A stretch of 64,000 nt of DNA from Gemmatimonadota bacterium (GTDB lineage Bacteria; Gemmatimonadota; Gemmatimonadetes; Longimicrobiales; Gaopeijiaceae), in contig JAJEBR010000024.1 in the NCBI GenBank assembly GCA_022822445.1, forward strand, positions 118,652 to 182,651, in the 5' to 3' direction. Numbering within the stretch: the first letter of the stretch is position 1; the number at the start of each line of letters is the position of its first letter. The position numbers were made by a program, and so were the translations under genes. The notes beneath the pieces are model-generated. The model had not been told where the DNA came from. It saw only the letters and a program-made list of their open reading frames with translations, and did no database searches. Of the stretch, positions 30,915-39,305 are shown in pieces.

Positions 30915-32552
30915 ATGATCATGCAATCCGCCGCCACGACCGCCACCAAAGTCGCCACCTGGAGCCAGCTGGAAGACCGCCGCCCGGCCTACGCCCTCGT
31001 CGCCAACGTGGACCTCGTCGTCATCCGCTACGACGATCAGGTCTCCGTCCTCTTCGGCCGCTGCCTCCACCGGGGTGCCCTGCTCTCCGATGGCCACATC
31101 CGCGGCGACGACCTGATCTGCGGGGTCCACAACTGGGACTACCGCTACGACACCGGCGTCAGCTCCTACAACCCGGAGGAGGCGCTCCACAAGTTCGGCG
31201 CGTGGATCGACAACGACGCCGATGCCGTCTTCGTGGACGAGGCCGAGGTCGCGGCGTGGCACGACAGGTTCCCGCAGGCCTACGACCGGGACGAGTACCT
31301 GGGACTCTACGCCGACATGCACGGGACCCCGGAGGAGCCGTTCAACCACTACATCCAGGAGCTCGCGCGGAATGGGCTGGAGAAGGTCGGACATCACGGG
31401 GTGGTGTCGGCGATGGGGGTGCCGCTCACCGAACTCCCCGGGTGGAGCGACCTGCAGATCCTGACCGCGCAGCTCGCCACGCGCCCCCTCGCGGACGACG
31501 ACCCGGTGGGCACGGAGCTGGTCATCGGTCCGCGGGCGAAGCGGCCACTGCGCCTCGAAATCCCCGTCTTCGTGAGCGACATGAGCTTCGGAGCCCTGAG
31601 CGAAGAGGCCAAACTGGCGCTCGCAAGGGGGGCGGAGATGGCCGGCACCGGCATCTGCTCCGGCGAAGGCGGCATGCTGCCGGAGGAACAGCAGAGCAAC
31701 TCGCGCTACCTCTATGAGCTGGCGTCCGCGAAGTTCGGGTGGTCGATGGAAAAGGCGCGCCTCTCGCAGGCCCTCCACTTCAAGGGGGGACAGGGGGCGA
31801 AGACCGGGACGGGGGGACACCTTCCCGGAACCAAGGTGACGGGGAAGATCGCCCAGGTGCGCGGTCTTGAGCCCGGCACACCCGCGATCAGTCCTTCACG
31901 GTTCCCGGATCTGGTGGCTGCCGGAGATTTCCGCGCCTTCGCCGACGAGGTGCGCGCGGAGACCGGCGGCATCCCCATCGGCTTCAAGATGTCGGCCCAG
32001 CACATCGAGGCCGACCTCGACTTCGCGCTCAGTGTCGGCGTCGACTACGTCATCCTGGACGGGCGCGGCGGGGCGACCGGCGCGGCCCCCGAGATCTTCA
32101 AGAACAACATCTCCGTTCCGACCATGGCCGCCCTGGCCCGCGCTCGCCGCCACCTGGATGCGCGCGGGGTGGGACGCGACGTCACCCTCATCATCACCGG
32201 CGGGCTGCGCACCGAATCCGACTTCGTCAAGGCGATGGCGCTCGGCGCGGACGGCGTGGCCATCGCGAACTCCGCCATCCAGGCGATCGGCTGCCTCGGC
32301 ATGCGCGCCTGTCACACGAACAACTGCCCCGTCGGGATCGCCACGCAGAAGGAGGAGCTCCGGGCCCGGCTGCAGGTGTACGCGTCGGCGCGGCAGCTCG
32401 CCAACTACCTCAACGCCACGGTGGAGCTGATGAAGATCCTCGCGCGCGCCTGCGGCCACGCTCACCTGAACGGCTTCAGCCCCCGGGACCTCACCGCCTG
32501 GAAGCGGGAGACCGCGGATCTGACCGGGGTGAGGTACGCGGGGGTGGGGTAG
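30915..32552 (+). CDS. Rieske domain fused to FMN-binding glutamate-synthase domain
   Basis: 545 aa. A Rieske domain occupies about 15-95 with CLHRG (about 52) and CGVHNWDY (about 70) as the two Cys/His pairs. The rest is the FMN/alpha domain of glutamate synthase (about 150-530): VSDMSFGALSEEAKLALARG, SGEGGMLPEEQ, the FMN loop ILDGRGGATGAAP, and CLGMRACHTNNCPVG, the three-cysteine iron-sulfur motif. No amidotransferase domain is present, so this is an archaeal-type/GltS-like oxidoreductase, not full GltB. The start ATG 30915 precedes the Rieske domain by about 15 residues; ATG 30921 is an alternative. Divergent from another Rieske protein operon, suggesting a shared redox purpose. Confidence 0.88.
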   Translation: MIMQSAATTATKVATWSQLEDRRPAYALVANVDLVVIRYDDQVSVLFGRCLHRGALLSDGHIRGDDLICGVHNWDYRYDTGVSSYNPEEALHKFGAWIDNDADAVFVDEAEVAAWHDRFPQAYDRDEYLGLYADMHGTPEEPFNHYIQELARNGLEKVGHHGVVSAMGVPLTELPGWSDLQILTAQLATRPLADDDPVGTELVIGPRAKRPLRLEIPVFVSDMSFGALSEEAKLALARGAEMAGTGICSGEGGMLPEEQQSNSRYLYELASAKFGWSMEKARLSQALHFKGGQGAKTGTGGHLPGTKVTGKIAQVRGLEPGTPAISPSRFPDLVAAGDFRAFADEVRAETGGIPIGFKMSAQHIEADLDFALSVGVDYVILDGRGGATGAAPEIFKNNISVPTMAALARARRHLDARGVGRDVTLIITGGLRTESDFVKAMALGADGVAIANSAIQAIGCLGMRACHTNNCPVGIATQKEELRARLQVYASARQLANYLNATVELMKILARACGHAHLNGFSPRDLTAWKRETADLTGVRYAGVG

Positions 32553-32627
32553 CGTCGCGCGCTTGCCGAAGGTCGCCCACTTGCCGGAGTGCCGATTCAG
32601 GAGGGTGTCCCATCTCCCCGGCGTCCC

Positions 32628-33557
32628 CTATCTCCCGAACGTGTAGTTGAAGTTGATGAGCGGGAAGCAGCATCCGACATCTCCTTCCGCTGCCCCGCCG
32701 AAGAGTCCGACCTCGGCAGAGAAGCGATTGCCGATGAAACGCAATCCCCCGGAGAAGATGGCGCCGATGGCGTCCGGAAGGATGTAGTTCTCGGTGATCA
32801 GCTTGATCCGGCGGGCGACGCGGGTTTCGGCGCCGACCATGAAGGCCGGCTCATTCGCGACTTCGTTTCCCGTGTAGAAGAAGCCGATGCCGGCTGAGAA
32901 CGCCCGGAGATCATTGCCGAACGTACCCACGCCGTAGGCGATCCCCACAACTTCGTCATCGACCCCGAATGCGAGCGTTCCCACCGAGGCCTGCACCGTG
33001 GCGGTACGGACGAACTGCAACTTGCCACCGACATAGTACGGCTGGACCTCCCCGAAGAAGAGCGGTGCCCCTCCATAGATCATGAGGCGGTCGGTAAGCC
33101 CGACCGCAGCGAACGGCAGGACGATCAGATAGGTGCCGACGTACGCCTCGCCGTCCTCCAGGGTGCGGCCGGTCGCGGTGAAATACAGCCGGGTGTCTGC
33201 CGGATCCTCTCGCCAATACTCCCCTCGAACGAGCTGTCCGCCAGCCACACGAATGGCCCGGACCTGGGTGCGCGCGATCTCCAGCGTACCCCCGCCCACG
33301 GTCGTGATCACGACTCGTTGCGGATCGACCTCGGAGATGCGCCCAAAGACCTGGGAACCGTCGGCGAGACCGATCTCATATACGATGTCGCTCGGAGGGG
33401 GGATTTCGGGCACCGCCTGAGCAACGGTCGCGGTTGGCGGCAGGACCGCGCCCGCCAGCAGGAGGGCGGCGAGGCGAAGCGGCTGAACCAGGGCGACGGA
33501 CAATGGGAGCAATGGCCGGCATGGGCTGGTCGGCGGCCGTTTCCGGATGCGGTTCAT
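32628..33557 (-). CDS. Secreted beta-rich outer-membrane protein
   Basis: 309 aa with a signal sequence (hydrophobic about 26-50, cleavage near ATVAQA). A small N-terminal domain (IGLADGSQVFGRISEVDPQR) looks like an SH3/Sm-like strand pair, followed by a barrel-like region with alternating strands and the terminal strand INFNYTFGR. Two adjacent Cys near the end (DVGCCFP). The start ATG 33557 has GGAAA upstream. I do not recognise the family; it is probably an outer-membrane barrel. The degenerate element E lies 220 bp above it. Confidence 0.7.
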   Translation of the reverse strand: MNRIRKRPPTSPCRPLLPLSVALVQPLRLAALLLAGAVLPPTATVAQAVPEIPPPSDIVYEIGLADGSQVFGRISEVDPQRVVITTVGGGTLEIARTQVRAIRVAGGQLVRGEYWREDPADTRLYFTATGRTLEDGEAYVGTYLIVLPFAAVGLTDRLMIYGGAPLFFGEVQPYYVGGKLQFVRTATVQASVGTLAFGVDDEVVGIAYGVGTFGNDLRAFSAGIGFFYTGNEVANEPAFMVGAETRVARRIKLITENYILPDAIGAIFSGGLRFIGNRFSAEVGLFGGAAEGDVGCCFPLINFNYTFGR

Positions 33558-33830
33558 CTTCGTGTTTCCGGTGGGTGGGCGGGGGACTTCCGGATGGATT
33601 CCCGGACCTTCCCTACCGGGTAAGCTACCGGATGTTCCGGTGATGTGCATGGCCCGGGTGGTGGCCCGGGCACGGCTTGATGATGCCCGGAGAACGGCGG
33701 ACTCACGGAGTTCGGGCGCGAGGTGGTGGCTGAGCTCGACGCGACCCGGGGTCTGGTGGTCGGGCGCGGGTCGGCAGAATGTCAACTTAACGTTCCATAA
33801 TGACAACTGCGCTTGTCATTTCGGTGTTCG
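33558..33830. other. 273-bp intergenic region with a degenerate element copy
   Basis: No gene seen. Contains element E (33778-33817). Confidence 0.5.
33778..33817 (+). promoter_or_regulatory. Conserved 40-bp intergenic element, degenerate copy E
   Basis: AATGTCA, 7 nt, GTTCC, ATAAT, GACAACT, GCG, CTTGTC keeps the block spacing of copies A-D with several base changes; GACAA and TTGTC still pair. Orientation is opposite to the downstream minus-strand gene, unlike the other copies. Confidence 0.4.
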
Positions 33831-34418
33831 TCAGCGCCGCCAGTCGGCCGACTCCGGGATTCCGCGGCTGAAGATCAGTTCGAAGCCGGTTTCTGCCGCC
33901 AGTGCCTCGGCCGCCTCGCGTCCCGCGGGCCCGGGCGGCAGGTCGCGGGTGATTTGCCGTACCTGGCCGCTTGCGGGGTCGCGGAGGATCGCCATCGGCC
34001 GGTCGGTGCTCCTGTCCAGGGTGGACGACCCGCCTGGCCCCTCCAGGATGATGCTTGCCAGCCGTTCCGCCCACCCTTCCTGAACCGGCACGGCGAACAG
34101 GAACGACCCGCTCCCGTCACCGTCGGCGATCACGGGCATTTCGAAGCTCAGCGAGAACAGTTCGGCGCCTTCGGTGCCGCGGCCGGTGATTCGGTGCCGG
34201 CCCTCGGCGGTGGGGAGCGAGGGGGGTGCGTCGAGCACGAAGGCGGGATCGAGGTGGGGGGTGCCTCTGGCATCGGCGCCACCGGAGATGAAGAGGACGC
34301 GCGGCTGGGTGGTGGAGGCGGAGCCGTGGGCGCACGCAAGGGCTGCCGCGGTCAGGACGACGAGCAGCGCGTGGACGAATCCGCCCCGGCACCGGGAGAC
34401 GCGTGTCGCCGCCGTCAC
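33831..34418 (-). CDS. Lipoprotein of unknown function
   Basis: 195 aa, GTG start at 34418 overlapping the sirtuin stop (GTGA). A lipobox occurs in TAAALACAHG (Cys about 29). The mature part is a predicted beta-sandwich with VLFISGGADARGTPHLDPAF and SGSFLFAVPVQEGW; it resembles the accessory beta-domain found behind some secreted peptidases, but no catalytic motif is visible. Co-translation with a cytoplasmic sirtuin is odd for a lipoprotein. Function unknown. Confidence 0.65.
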   Translation of the reverse strand: MTAATRVSRCRGGFVHALLVVLTAAALACAHGSASTTQPRVLFISGGADARGTPHLDPAFVLDAPPSLPTAEGRHRITGRGTEGAELFSLSFEMPVIADGDGSGSFLFAVPVQEGWAERLASIILEGPGGSSTLDRSTDRPMAILRDPASGQVRQITRDLPPGPAGREAAEALAAETGFELIFSRGIPESADWRR

Positions 34419-35275
34419 GCCAGCAACTCCGGCAGGACCTCCCCCGCCGCCCCCCGCACGGCCACCTCGGCCGCGCGGGTCAGATCGGTATCCTGCGGGT
34501 TGACCTCGATGATGCGACCGCCCGCGTGCAGCGTGGCCAGGGGGATCCCCGCGGCCGGATAGACCACCGCGCTGGTCCCGATCACCAGGCAGAGATCCGC
34601 GCGCGCCGCCATCTCGTGGGCGCGTTCGAGCAGAGCGCTGTCGAGCATCTCGCCGAAGAGCACCACATCGGGGCGGCGCATCCCGCCGCACTCCGCACAG
34701 CAGGGCAGAGCATCGCCGTCGCCCAGCGGCTCGGCCTCGGCGCGGAGCCCGCAATCGTTGCACCGGTCGCGTGCGATCGCGCCGTGAATCTCGATCGGCA
34801 GCGCGGCGTCGGGTGGCCCATCCCCCGCCTCCTCGATCGCGGCCCGGGTGTGGAGCCCGTCGACGTTCTGGGTCACGATGCCCTCCGCGCCTCGCCCGTG
34901 GAAGAACCGGGCCAGCGCGCGGTGCCCCTCGTTGGGCTCGCAGGTGGACAGGAAGCCGCGGCGCCACTCGTACCACTCCCACACCGTGCGGGGGTCGCGC
35001 TCGAACGCCCCGATCGTGGCGAGCTCCTCTGGCCGGTAGTTGCGCCAGAGGCCGCCGGCGTCGCGGAAGGTCGGCACGCCGGACTCGGCGGAGATGCCGG
35101 CGCCGGTGAGCGCGACAACGCGGTCGGCCTCGGCGATGAGGTCGCGGGCGCGGGTGAGGGGGGAGGGGGGCAGGGCGGCTCCGGGGAATGAGGATTGGGG
35201 GTAGCGCTCGACTGAATGTAGCGAGGAGACCCGGAACGAGGCGTCCTCCAGATTGGAATCCGACCCCGGGGACAA
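34415..35275 (-). CDS. cobB: NAD-dependent protein deacylase (sirtuin)
   Basis: 286-aa sirtuin removing acyl groups from lysines with NAD. The NAD loop GAGISAESGVPTFRDAGG (about 58), TQNVDGLH (about 134), catalytic His in IEIHGAIARD (about 162), zinc-ribbon cysteines CNDCG and CAECGG, and VVLFGEMLD and GTSAVVYPA are all present. Compared with the usual 230-250 aa it has about 35 extra residues at the start, so ATG 35275 may be too far upstream. Overlaps the lipoprotein gene by 4 bp. Confidence 0.92.
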   Translation of the reverse strand: MSPGSDSNLEDASFRVSSLHSVERYPQSSFPGAALPPSPLTRARDLIAEADRVVALTGAGISAESGVPTFRDAGGLWRNYRPEELATIGAFERDPRTVWEWYEWRRGFLSTCEPNEGHRALARFFHGRGAEGIVTQNVDGLHTRAAIEEAGDGPPDAALPIEIHGAIARDRCNDCGLRAEAEPLGDGDALPCCAECGGMRRPDVVLFGEMLDSALLERAHEMAARADLCLVIGTSAVVYPAAGIPLATLHAGGRIIEVNPQDTDLTRAAEVAVRGAAGEVLPELLA

Positions 35276-35565
35276 TTGTGAGACCGTGCTCCCGGATCGT
35301 CCAGCAGATCGCCCTCACCCGCCCTGCAAGTCATCTGGGGAGACAGTACGGGCCTGTACAGTACCTCCAGACGCACGGTCCTTCCCGAGGTTGCGGGATG
35401 TGGCATCATCCTCGACATCGATGTAGCCGATACCGGTGGGGACGGTGACAAGGACATTGTGGTAAACCGCGATCGTCAATGTAAGCCGGACTTTACTTTT
35501 GGTAATGTAAACATTACAGTCACCGGCCAACTTGACGACCCTCCGCCCCTTCCGCACCGTTGGAC
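35276..35565. other. 290-bp intergenic region between sirtuin and Fic genes
   Basis: Divergent genes; contains element D at 35478-35517. No other feature seen. Confidence 0.5.
35478..35517 (+). promoter_or_regulatory. Conserved 40-bp intergenic element, copy D
   Basis: AATGTAA, 7 nt, TTTAC, TTTTG, GTAATGT, AAA, CATTAC. The right half is a perfect palindrome (GTAATGT/ACATTAC). Lies 48 bp above the Fic start in the common orientation. Confidence 0.65.
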
Positions 35566-36552
35566 ATGACCTTGCAGACTCCACCGTTCTCGATCACGTC
35601 GACCATCCTCGCGAGGGCCGAGGAGATCGGCGAAGCCATCGGCCGGGCCGAGGCCGCCGAGGTCGGGCAGGACCTGCGACTGAGGCGCGTCAACCGGATC
35701 CGCACGATTCGCGGATCGCTCGCCATCGAGGGCAACCGCCTGTCGGAGGAGCAGATCAGCACGATCCTGGACGGCAGGCCCGTGGTTGGGCCGCTTCGCG
35801 ACATCCAGGAGGCGCGGAACGCCATCGAGGCCTACGACCGGTACCAGGAGTGGGACCCCACGAACGAATCGGACTTGCTGCGAGCCCACGAGATCCTCAT
35901 GCGGGCACTCCTCGACGCCCCCGGACGCTACCGGACGTCGCCGGTCGTGGTGATGGACTCCGACGAGGTGCAGCACATCGGTTCCCCGGCGAAACGGGTT
36001 CCCGGTCTCATGGCCACTCTGCTCGAGTGGCTGGGGAACACCGAAGAGCATCCCCTCGTTTCGAGCTCGGTCTTCCACTACGAGTTCGAGTTCATCCACC
36101 CCTTCGAAGATGGAAACGGGCGACTGGGACGGCTGTGGCAGACGCTGATTCTGACCCGCTGGAACCCCATCTTTGCGCTCGTCCCCGTGGAAGGCCTCAT
36201 TTACGCCAGACAGAGCGACTACTATCGCGCGATCAGGGAGAGTTCGGCCGAAGGCGAGAGCACCCGCTTCATCGAATTCATGCTGGACGCCATCCTGGCG
36301 GCGTTGCGGACCCCCCAGGTTACCCCCCAGGTCACCCCCCAGGTCGGCCGCCTACTGTCGGTCCTCCAGGGCTCGATGTCACGACGGCAGATCCAGGCCG
36401 CGCTCGGCCTGCGGGACCGCAAGTCGCTGCGGCAACGCTATCTGCTGCCGGCCTTGCAGGACGGCCTCGTCGAGATGACCCGCCCCGACGCCCCCAGCGC
36501 GGCGAATCAGCAGTACCGCCTCACCGACCTGGGGCGCCACGTGCGCGGGTAA
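35566..36552 (+). CDS. Fic family protein (AMPylator) with winged-helix tail
   Basis: About 328 aa. The Fic core has IHPFEDGNGRLGRLW (about 182), the complete HPFxxGNGR catalytic motif for transfer of AMP or a related group to a hydroxyl side chain. The N-terminal inhibitory helix motif S-x-x-x-E-G/N is seen in RGSLAIEGNRL (about 50), so activity is self-restrained (class II Fic). A C-terminal winged helix (MSRRQIQAALGLRDRKSLRQ) suggests DNA binding and autoregulation. A short linker is encoded by 12-bp repeats (36310-36345). ATG 35566 was chosen; TTG 35560 is also in frame. Upstream lies element D. Confidence 0.92.
   Translation: MTLQTPPFSITSTILARAEEIGEAIGRAEAAEVGQDLRLRRVNRIRTIRGSLAIEGNRLSEEQISTILDGRPVVGPLRDIQEARNAIEAYDRYQEWDPTNESDLLRAHEILMRALLDAPGRYRTSPVVVMDSDEVQHIGSPAKRVPGLMATLLEWLGNTEEHPLVSSSVFHYEFEFIHPFEDGNGRLGRLWQTLILTRWNPIFALVPVEGLIYARQSDYYRAIRESSAEGESTRFIEFMLDAILAALRTPQVTPQVTPQVGRLLSVLQGSMSRRQIQAALGLRDRKSLRQRYLLPALQDGLVEMTRPDAPSAANQQYRLTDLGRHVRG
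36310..36345 (+). repeat. 12-bp tandem repeat in the Fic gene
   Basis: Three units of CCCCAGGT(T/C)ACC-like sequence encoding TPQVTPQVTPQV, a linker seen in many Fic proteins between the core and the winged helix. Confidence 0.7.
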
Positions 36553-36586
36553 GCGATTCGGGACGGAACCCTGACCCCGCCCGGAC

Positions 36587-36919
36587 TCAAACCGCAAACA
36601 TCCGCTGCAAGACTCCCAGCACCTCTCCCATGGTCCCGGTCTCCAATTCCCCCAGACGGCGCACCATCCGCACCTCGTCCACCGTCCGCAACTGGTCCGC
36701 GACCACGTACCCGACCTTGCCGCCGAACCGGCAAGCGATCCGGAAGGGGTAGGGGTGACCCCCGGTGGTCATTGGAGCCACGAGAAAGGTGCCAAGGTGA
36801 TCGTTGAGTTCGTCCGGCGACACGACGACACATGGCCGCGTCTTCCTGATCTCGGAGCCGCGCGTCGGATCCAGTGATACCAGGTAGACATCCCCTCGGC
36901 GGGGAGGGCCTACTCCCAT
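36587..36919 (-). CDS. MazF/PemK-family toxin (endoribonuclease)
   Basis: 110 aa. PRRGDVYLVSLDPTRGSEIR and KTRPCVVVSPDELN near the start are the typical MazF beta-barrel entry with the Arg/Thr active-site region; FLVAPMTTGG and DQLRTVDEVRMVRRLG follow. The start ATG 36919 overlaps the antitoxin stop by 10 bp. It would cleave mRNA when free of its antitoxin. Confidence 0.88.
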   Translation of the reverse strand: MGVGPPRRGDVYLVSLDPTRGSEIRKTRPCVVVSPDELNDHLGTFLVAPMTTGGHPYPFRIACRFGGKVGYVVADQLRTVDEVRMVRRLGELETGTMGEVLGVLQRMFAV

Positions 36920-37161
36920 TCCCACTCCGAATCTTCGAAGACGGTTGGGACGGGATCGTCCAGCAGGCCACCCTCTCCCCGTTCCTCCAGCTCCCTGGCT
37001 GCCTCGGCCCATCCGGCCCTCGGCTCCGCCACACGCTCGAGCAAGAGGCCCTCGTCCACGACCCGCATCCGCAGGGGCACGTCAAGCCTGGCCGCCTCGA
37101 CCAGCGCCTTCGGTATGCGAATGCCGCGTGAGTTACCGATCCTGATGAGTCGAGTTCGCAT
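36910..37161 (-). CDS. MazE/AbrB-family antitoxin
   Basis: 83 aa. The N-terminal AbrB swapped-hairpin DNA-binding domain (TRLIRIGNSRGIRIPKALV) is complete; the acidic C-terminal tail (EERGEGGLLDDP to EWEWE) should wrap the toxin. Precedes the mazF-like gene with 10-bp overlap. A 14-bp perfect palindrome 28 bp upstream (37189-37202) is the likely autoregulatory operator. Confidence 0.88.
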   Translation of the reverse strand: MRTRLIRIGNSRGIRIPKALVEAARLDVPLRMRVVDEGLLLERVAEPRAGWAEAARELEERGEGGLLDDPVPTVFEDSEWEWE

Positions 37162-37188
37162 CGTGTTTGACTCGGGCTTTGAGGAGAA

Positions 37189-37202
37189 TTTGTAATTACA
37201 AA
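37189..37202. promoter_or_regulatory. Palindromic operator candidate of the MazEF-like pair
   Basis: TTTGTAATTACAAA is a perfect 14-bp palindrome 28 bp above the antitoxin ATG, the usual place for an AbrB/MazE site. It shares the GTAA/TTAC words with the 40-bp element but not its geometry. Confidence 0.6.
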
Positions 37203-37343
37203 GTACTTTCGGATGGATGTCCGAGCAAGATTACCGCGCCAGCGCGGACTGCAACATCACCGCACGCAGCCGCGGACCGCGACCGAGGATTCTGCGGACT
37301 GGCGGAAGCGACCGGGTTCTACCCCCAACGCCACCGGGCCCCG

Positions 37344-39077
37344 TCACGCCGCCGGCCGCCCCCCCTTCCTCGACACCAGCACCTTCCCCGGCACCGCCAT
37401 CTGAATCACCCCGTCCCGCACCACGAACTCCCCATTCACCAGCACATGGTCGATTCCTTCGGAGTGCTGGTGCGGTTCCACGAAGGTGGCCCGGTCGGTG
37501 ATCGTCTCCAGGTCGAAGACGACCAGATCGGCCCAGTAGCCCTCGCGGATCTCGCCCCGGTCGGCGAGGCCCATGATGCGGGCCGGGAGCGAGGTCTGCG
37601 CCCGGATCGCCGACTCGACCGAGAGCGCCCCGGCGGTCAGCGCGTAGTGGCGGATCTTGCGCGGGAAGGTGCCGTAGAAGCGGGGATGGACGGGACCGTC
37701 GCCGGGCCATGCGATCCCGCCGTCCGACGCGGTCGCGACCCAGGGCTGGGCGGCGTAGTTCTCCACGTCGGCCTCCGACATCGAGAATCCGCGGACGCGC
37801 CCGCCGCCCGGGCGGTCCCGGTCACCCTCCAGCTGCAGCGCAATCGCCGTCTGCACCGGATGCTCGTCCCGCATCGCCGCCACGTCGCGGAGGTTCATTT
37901 CCACGTAGTCCGGGTCCGGATAGTCGAAGATAACGACCCGTTCGGGGCCGCCGCGGCGCCCGATCTCGTGCCAGATGTCCATGCGGATCCGCGCCGCCGT
38001 CTCCGGGTCCCGCAGCCGCATCTCCAGCATGTCGGCGGGCGGCCGGGCCTCGCGCGGGTTCTCCGCCTCCGGGTCGGCCAGTGCCCAGCGGGGGACCAGG
38101 ACCGTGCTGCCGTCGCTGCCGCTCGTGGAATAGGGGTACTGGTCGGCCCACACGCGCACGCCTTCGTCCCGTGCCCGCTGGATGAGCTGGATCGCCGACC
38201 CGCTCGACCCCCAGTACGAAACCCCTTTCGCCTTGATATGCGTCGCCACCACCCGCACTCCGGTCTGCCGGCCGATCTCGATCGTCTCCATGACCGCGTC
38301 CTGGAGCGTCGGCGGACGCCCTTCGTGCTGACTGGGCAGGTACCACATCGGATCCGGCCCCTCGGCCCGCTCGTGCGAGATGTAGACACCGTCGTACGGC
38401 GCAAGCTCCGTCGCCAGCTCGACCAGCTCGTCGGTCGTGCTCCACCGCGCCGGCGAGTACTCCAGCCCCGCCGTCAGCCCCACCGCGCCTTCCTCCAGTC
38501 CCTGCCGCACCAGCGCCGCCATGCGCCGGGTCTCCGCCGGTGTCGCGGGCCGCTGGAAGTCGTCCTGCATGACCATCCGCCGCACGGTCCCGTGGCCCAC
38601 CATCATCATCACGTTGGGCCCCACCCCCTGCCGTTCCAGCACCTGGCGCTGGTTGGCGATCGGCCACGGCGAGCGCCCGTCCTGGTTCACCACGATCGTG
38701 GTCACCCCCTGCGACACGACGTTGGGCGCCGTCTTGCGGTGGGTGGAGTCGTTGCGGATGGTCCGGCCCCTGCCCTCCGCGTCGCTGTTGTCGGCGTGGG
38801 AGTGGATGTCGATGAACCCGGGCGACACGTAGCGGCCGGTCGCGTCGATCTCGCGGTCGGCCGTCGCCCCGGCGAGGTTGCCAAGCGCGACGATACGCCC
38901 GTCCACGACCCCGATGTCGGCGCGGAACCAGGGGTTTCCGGTGCCGTCGAGAATGCGCCCGCCGCGCACGATGAGGTCGAAGTGGCGGGTGTCCTGGGCG
39001 GTGAGTCGGGTGCCGGGCGCCGAGAGCACGAGGGCGATGAGGGTGCCGGCGAGCAGGAAGCGGCGGTAGTCGAACAT
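37344..39077 (-). CDS. Secreted N-acyl-D-amino-acid deacylase family protein
   Basis: 577-aa amidohydrolase with a signal peptide (MFDYRRFLLAGTLIALVLSA, cleavage after LTAQ). HxH metal site in FIDIHSHADNSD (about 95), the glutamate region GLTAGLEYSPARW, THIKAKG (about 266), ADQYPYSTSGSDGS and catalytic ASDGGIAWPGDGPVHPR (about 465) follow D-aminoacylase order. Start ATG 39077 was chosen for the signal peptide; the frame is open 58 codons upstream. Same family as the lipoprotein at 12309 but with SPase I-type export. Likely processes N-acyl-D-amino acids or D-residue peptides. Confidence 0.9.
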   Translation of the reverse strand: MFDYRRFLLAGTLIALVLSAPGTRLTAQDTRHFDLIVRGGRILDGTGNPWFRADIGVVDGRIVALGNLAGATADREIDATGRYVSPGFIDIHSHADNSDAEGRGRTIRNDSTHRKTAPNVVSQGVTTIVVNQDGRSPWPIANQRQVLERQGVGPNVMMMVGHGTVRRMVMQDDFQRPATPAETRRMAALVRQGLEEGAVGLTAGLEYSPARWSTTDELVELATELAPYDGVYISHERAEGPDPMWYLPSQHEGRPPTLQDAVMETIEIGRQTGVRVVATHIKAKGVSYWGSSGSAIQLIQRARDEGVRVWADQYPYSTSGSDGSTVLVPRWALADPEAENPREARPPADMLEMRLRDPETAARIRMDIWHEIGRRGGPERVVIFDYPDPDYVEMNLRDVAAMRDEHPVQTAIALQLEGDRDRPGGGRVRGFSMSEADVENYAAQPWVATASDGGIAWPGDGPVHPRFYGTFPRKIRHYALTAGALSVESAIRAQTSLPARIMGLADRGEIREGYWADLVVFDLETITDRATFVEPHQHSEGIDHVLVNGEFVVRDGVIQMAVPGKVLVSRKGGRPAA

Positions 39078-39305
39078 GGGCTTGCCGATTGTGTTGAGGA
39101 CTGAGATGGGGAAGCGGGAATTGTATCGTGCCCACACCGGGCGGGCCAGCGAAGGGCAACGGCCCCACGCGCCAGGTCGTCGCATTGACAAGCCCTGCGG
39201 GGCAGGCGGGTCCGTCGCGTTTCGTGAACCCGTTGCGGTCGCGAGCCCCATCGCGTTCGCAGGCCCGCCACGTGCGGGGTTATCGTGATCACGGGAGGTG
39301 ATAAC

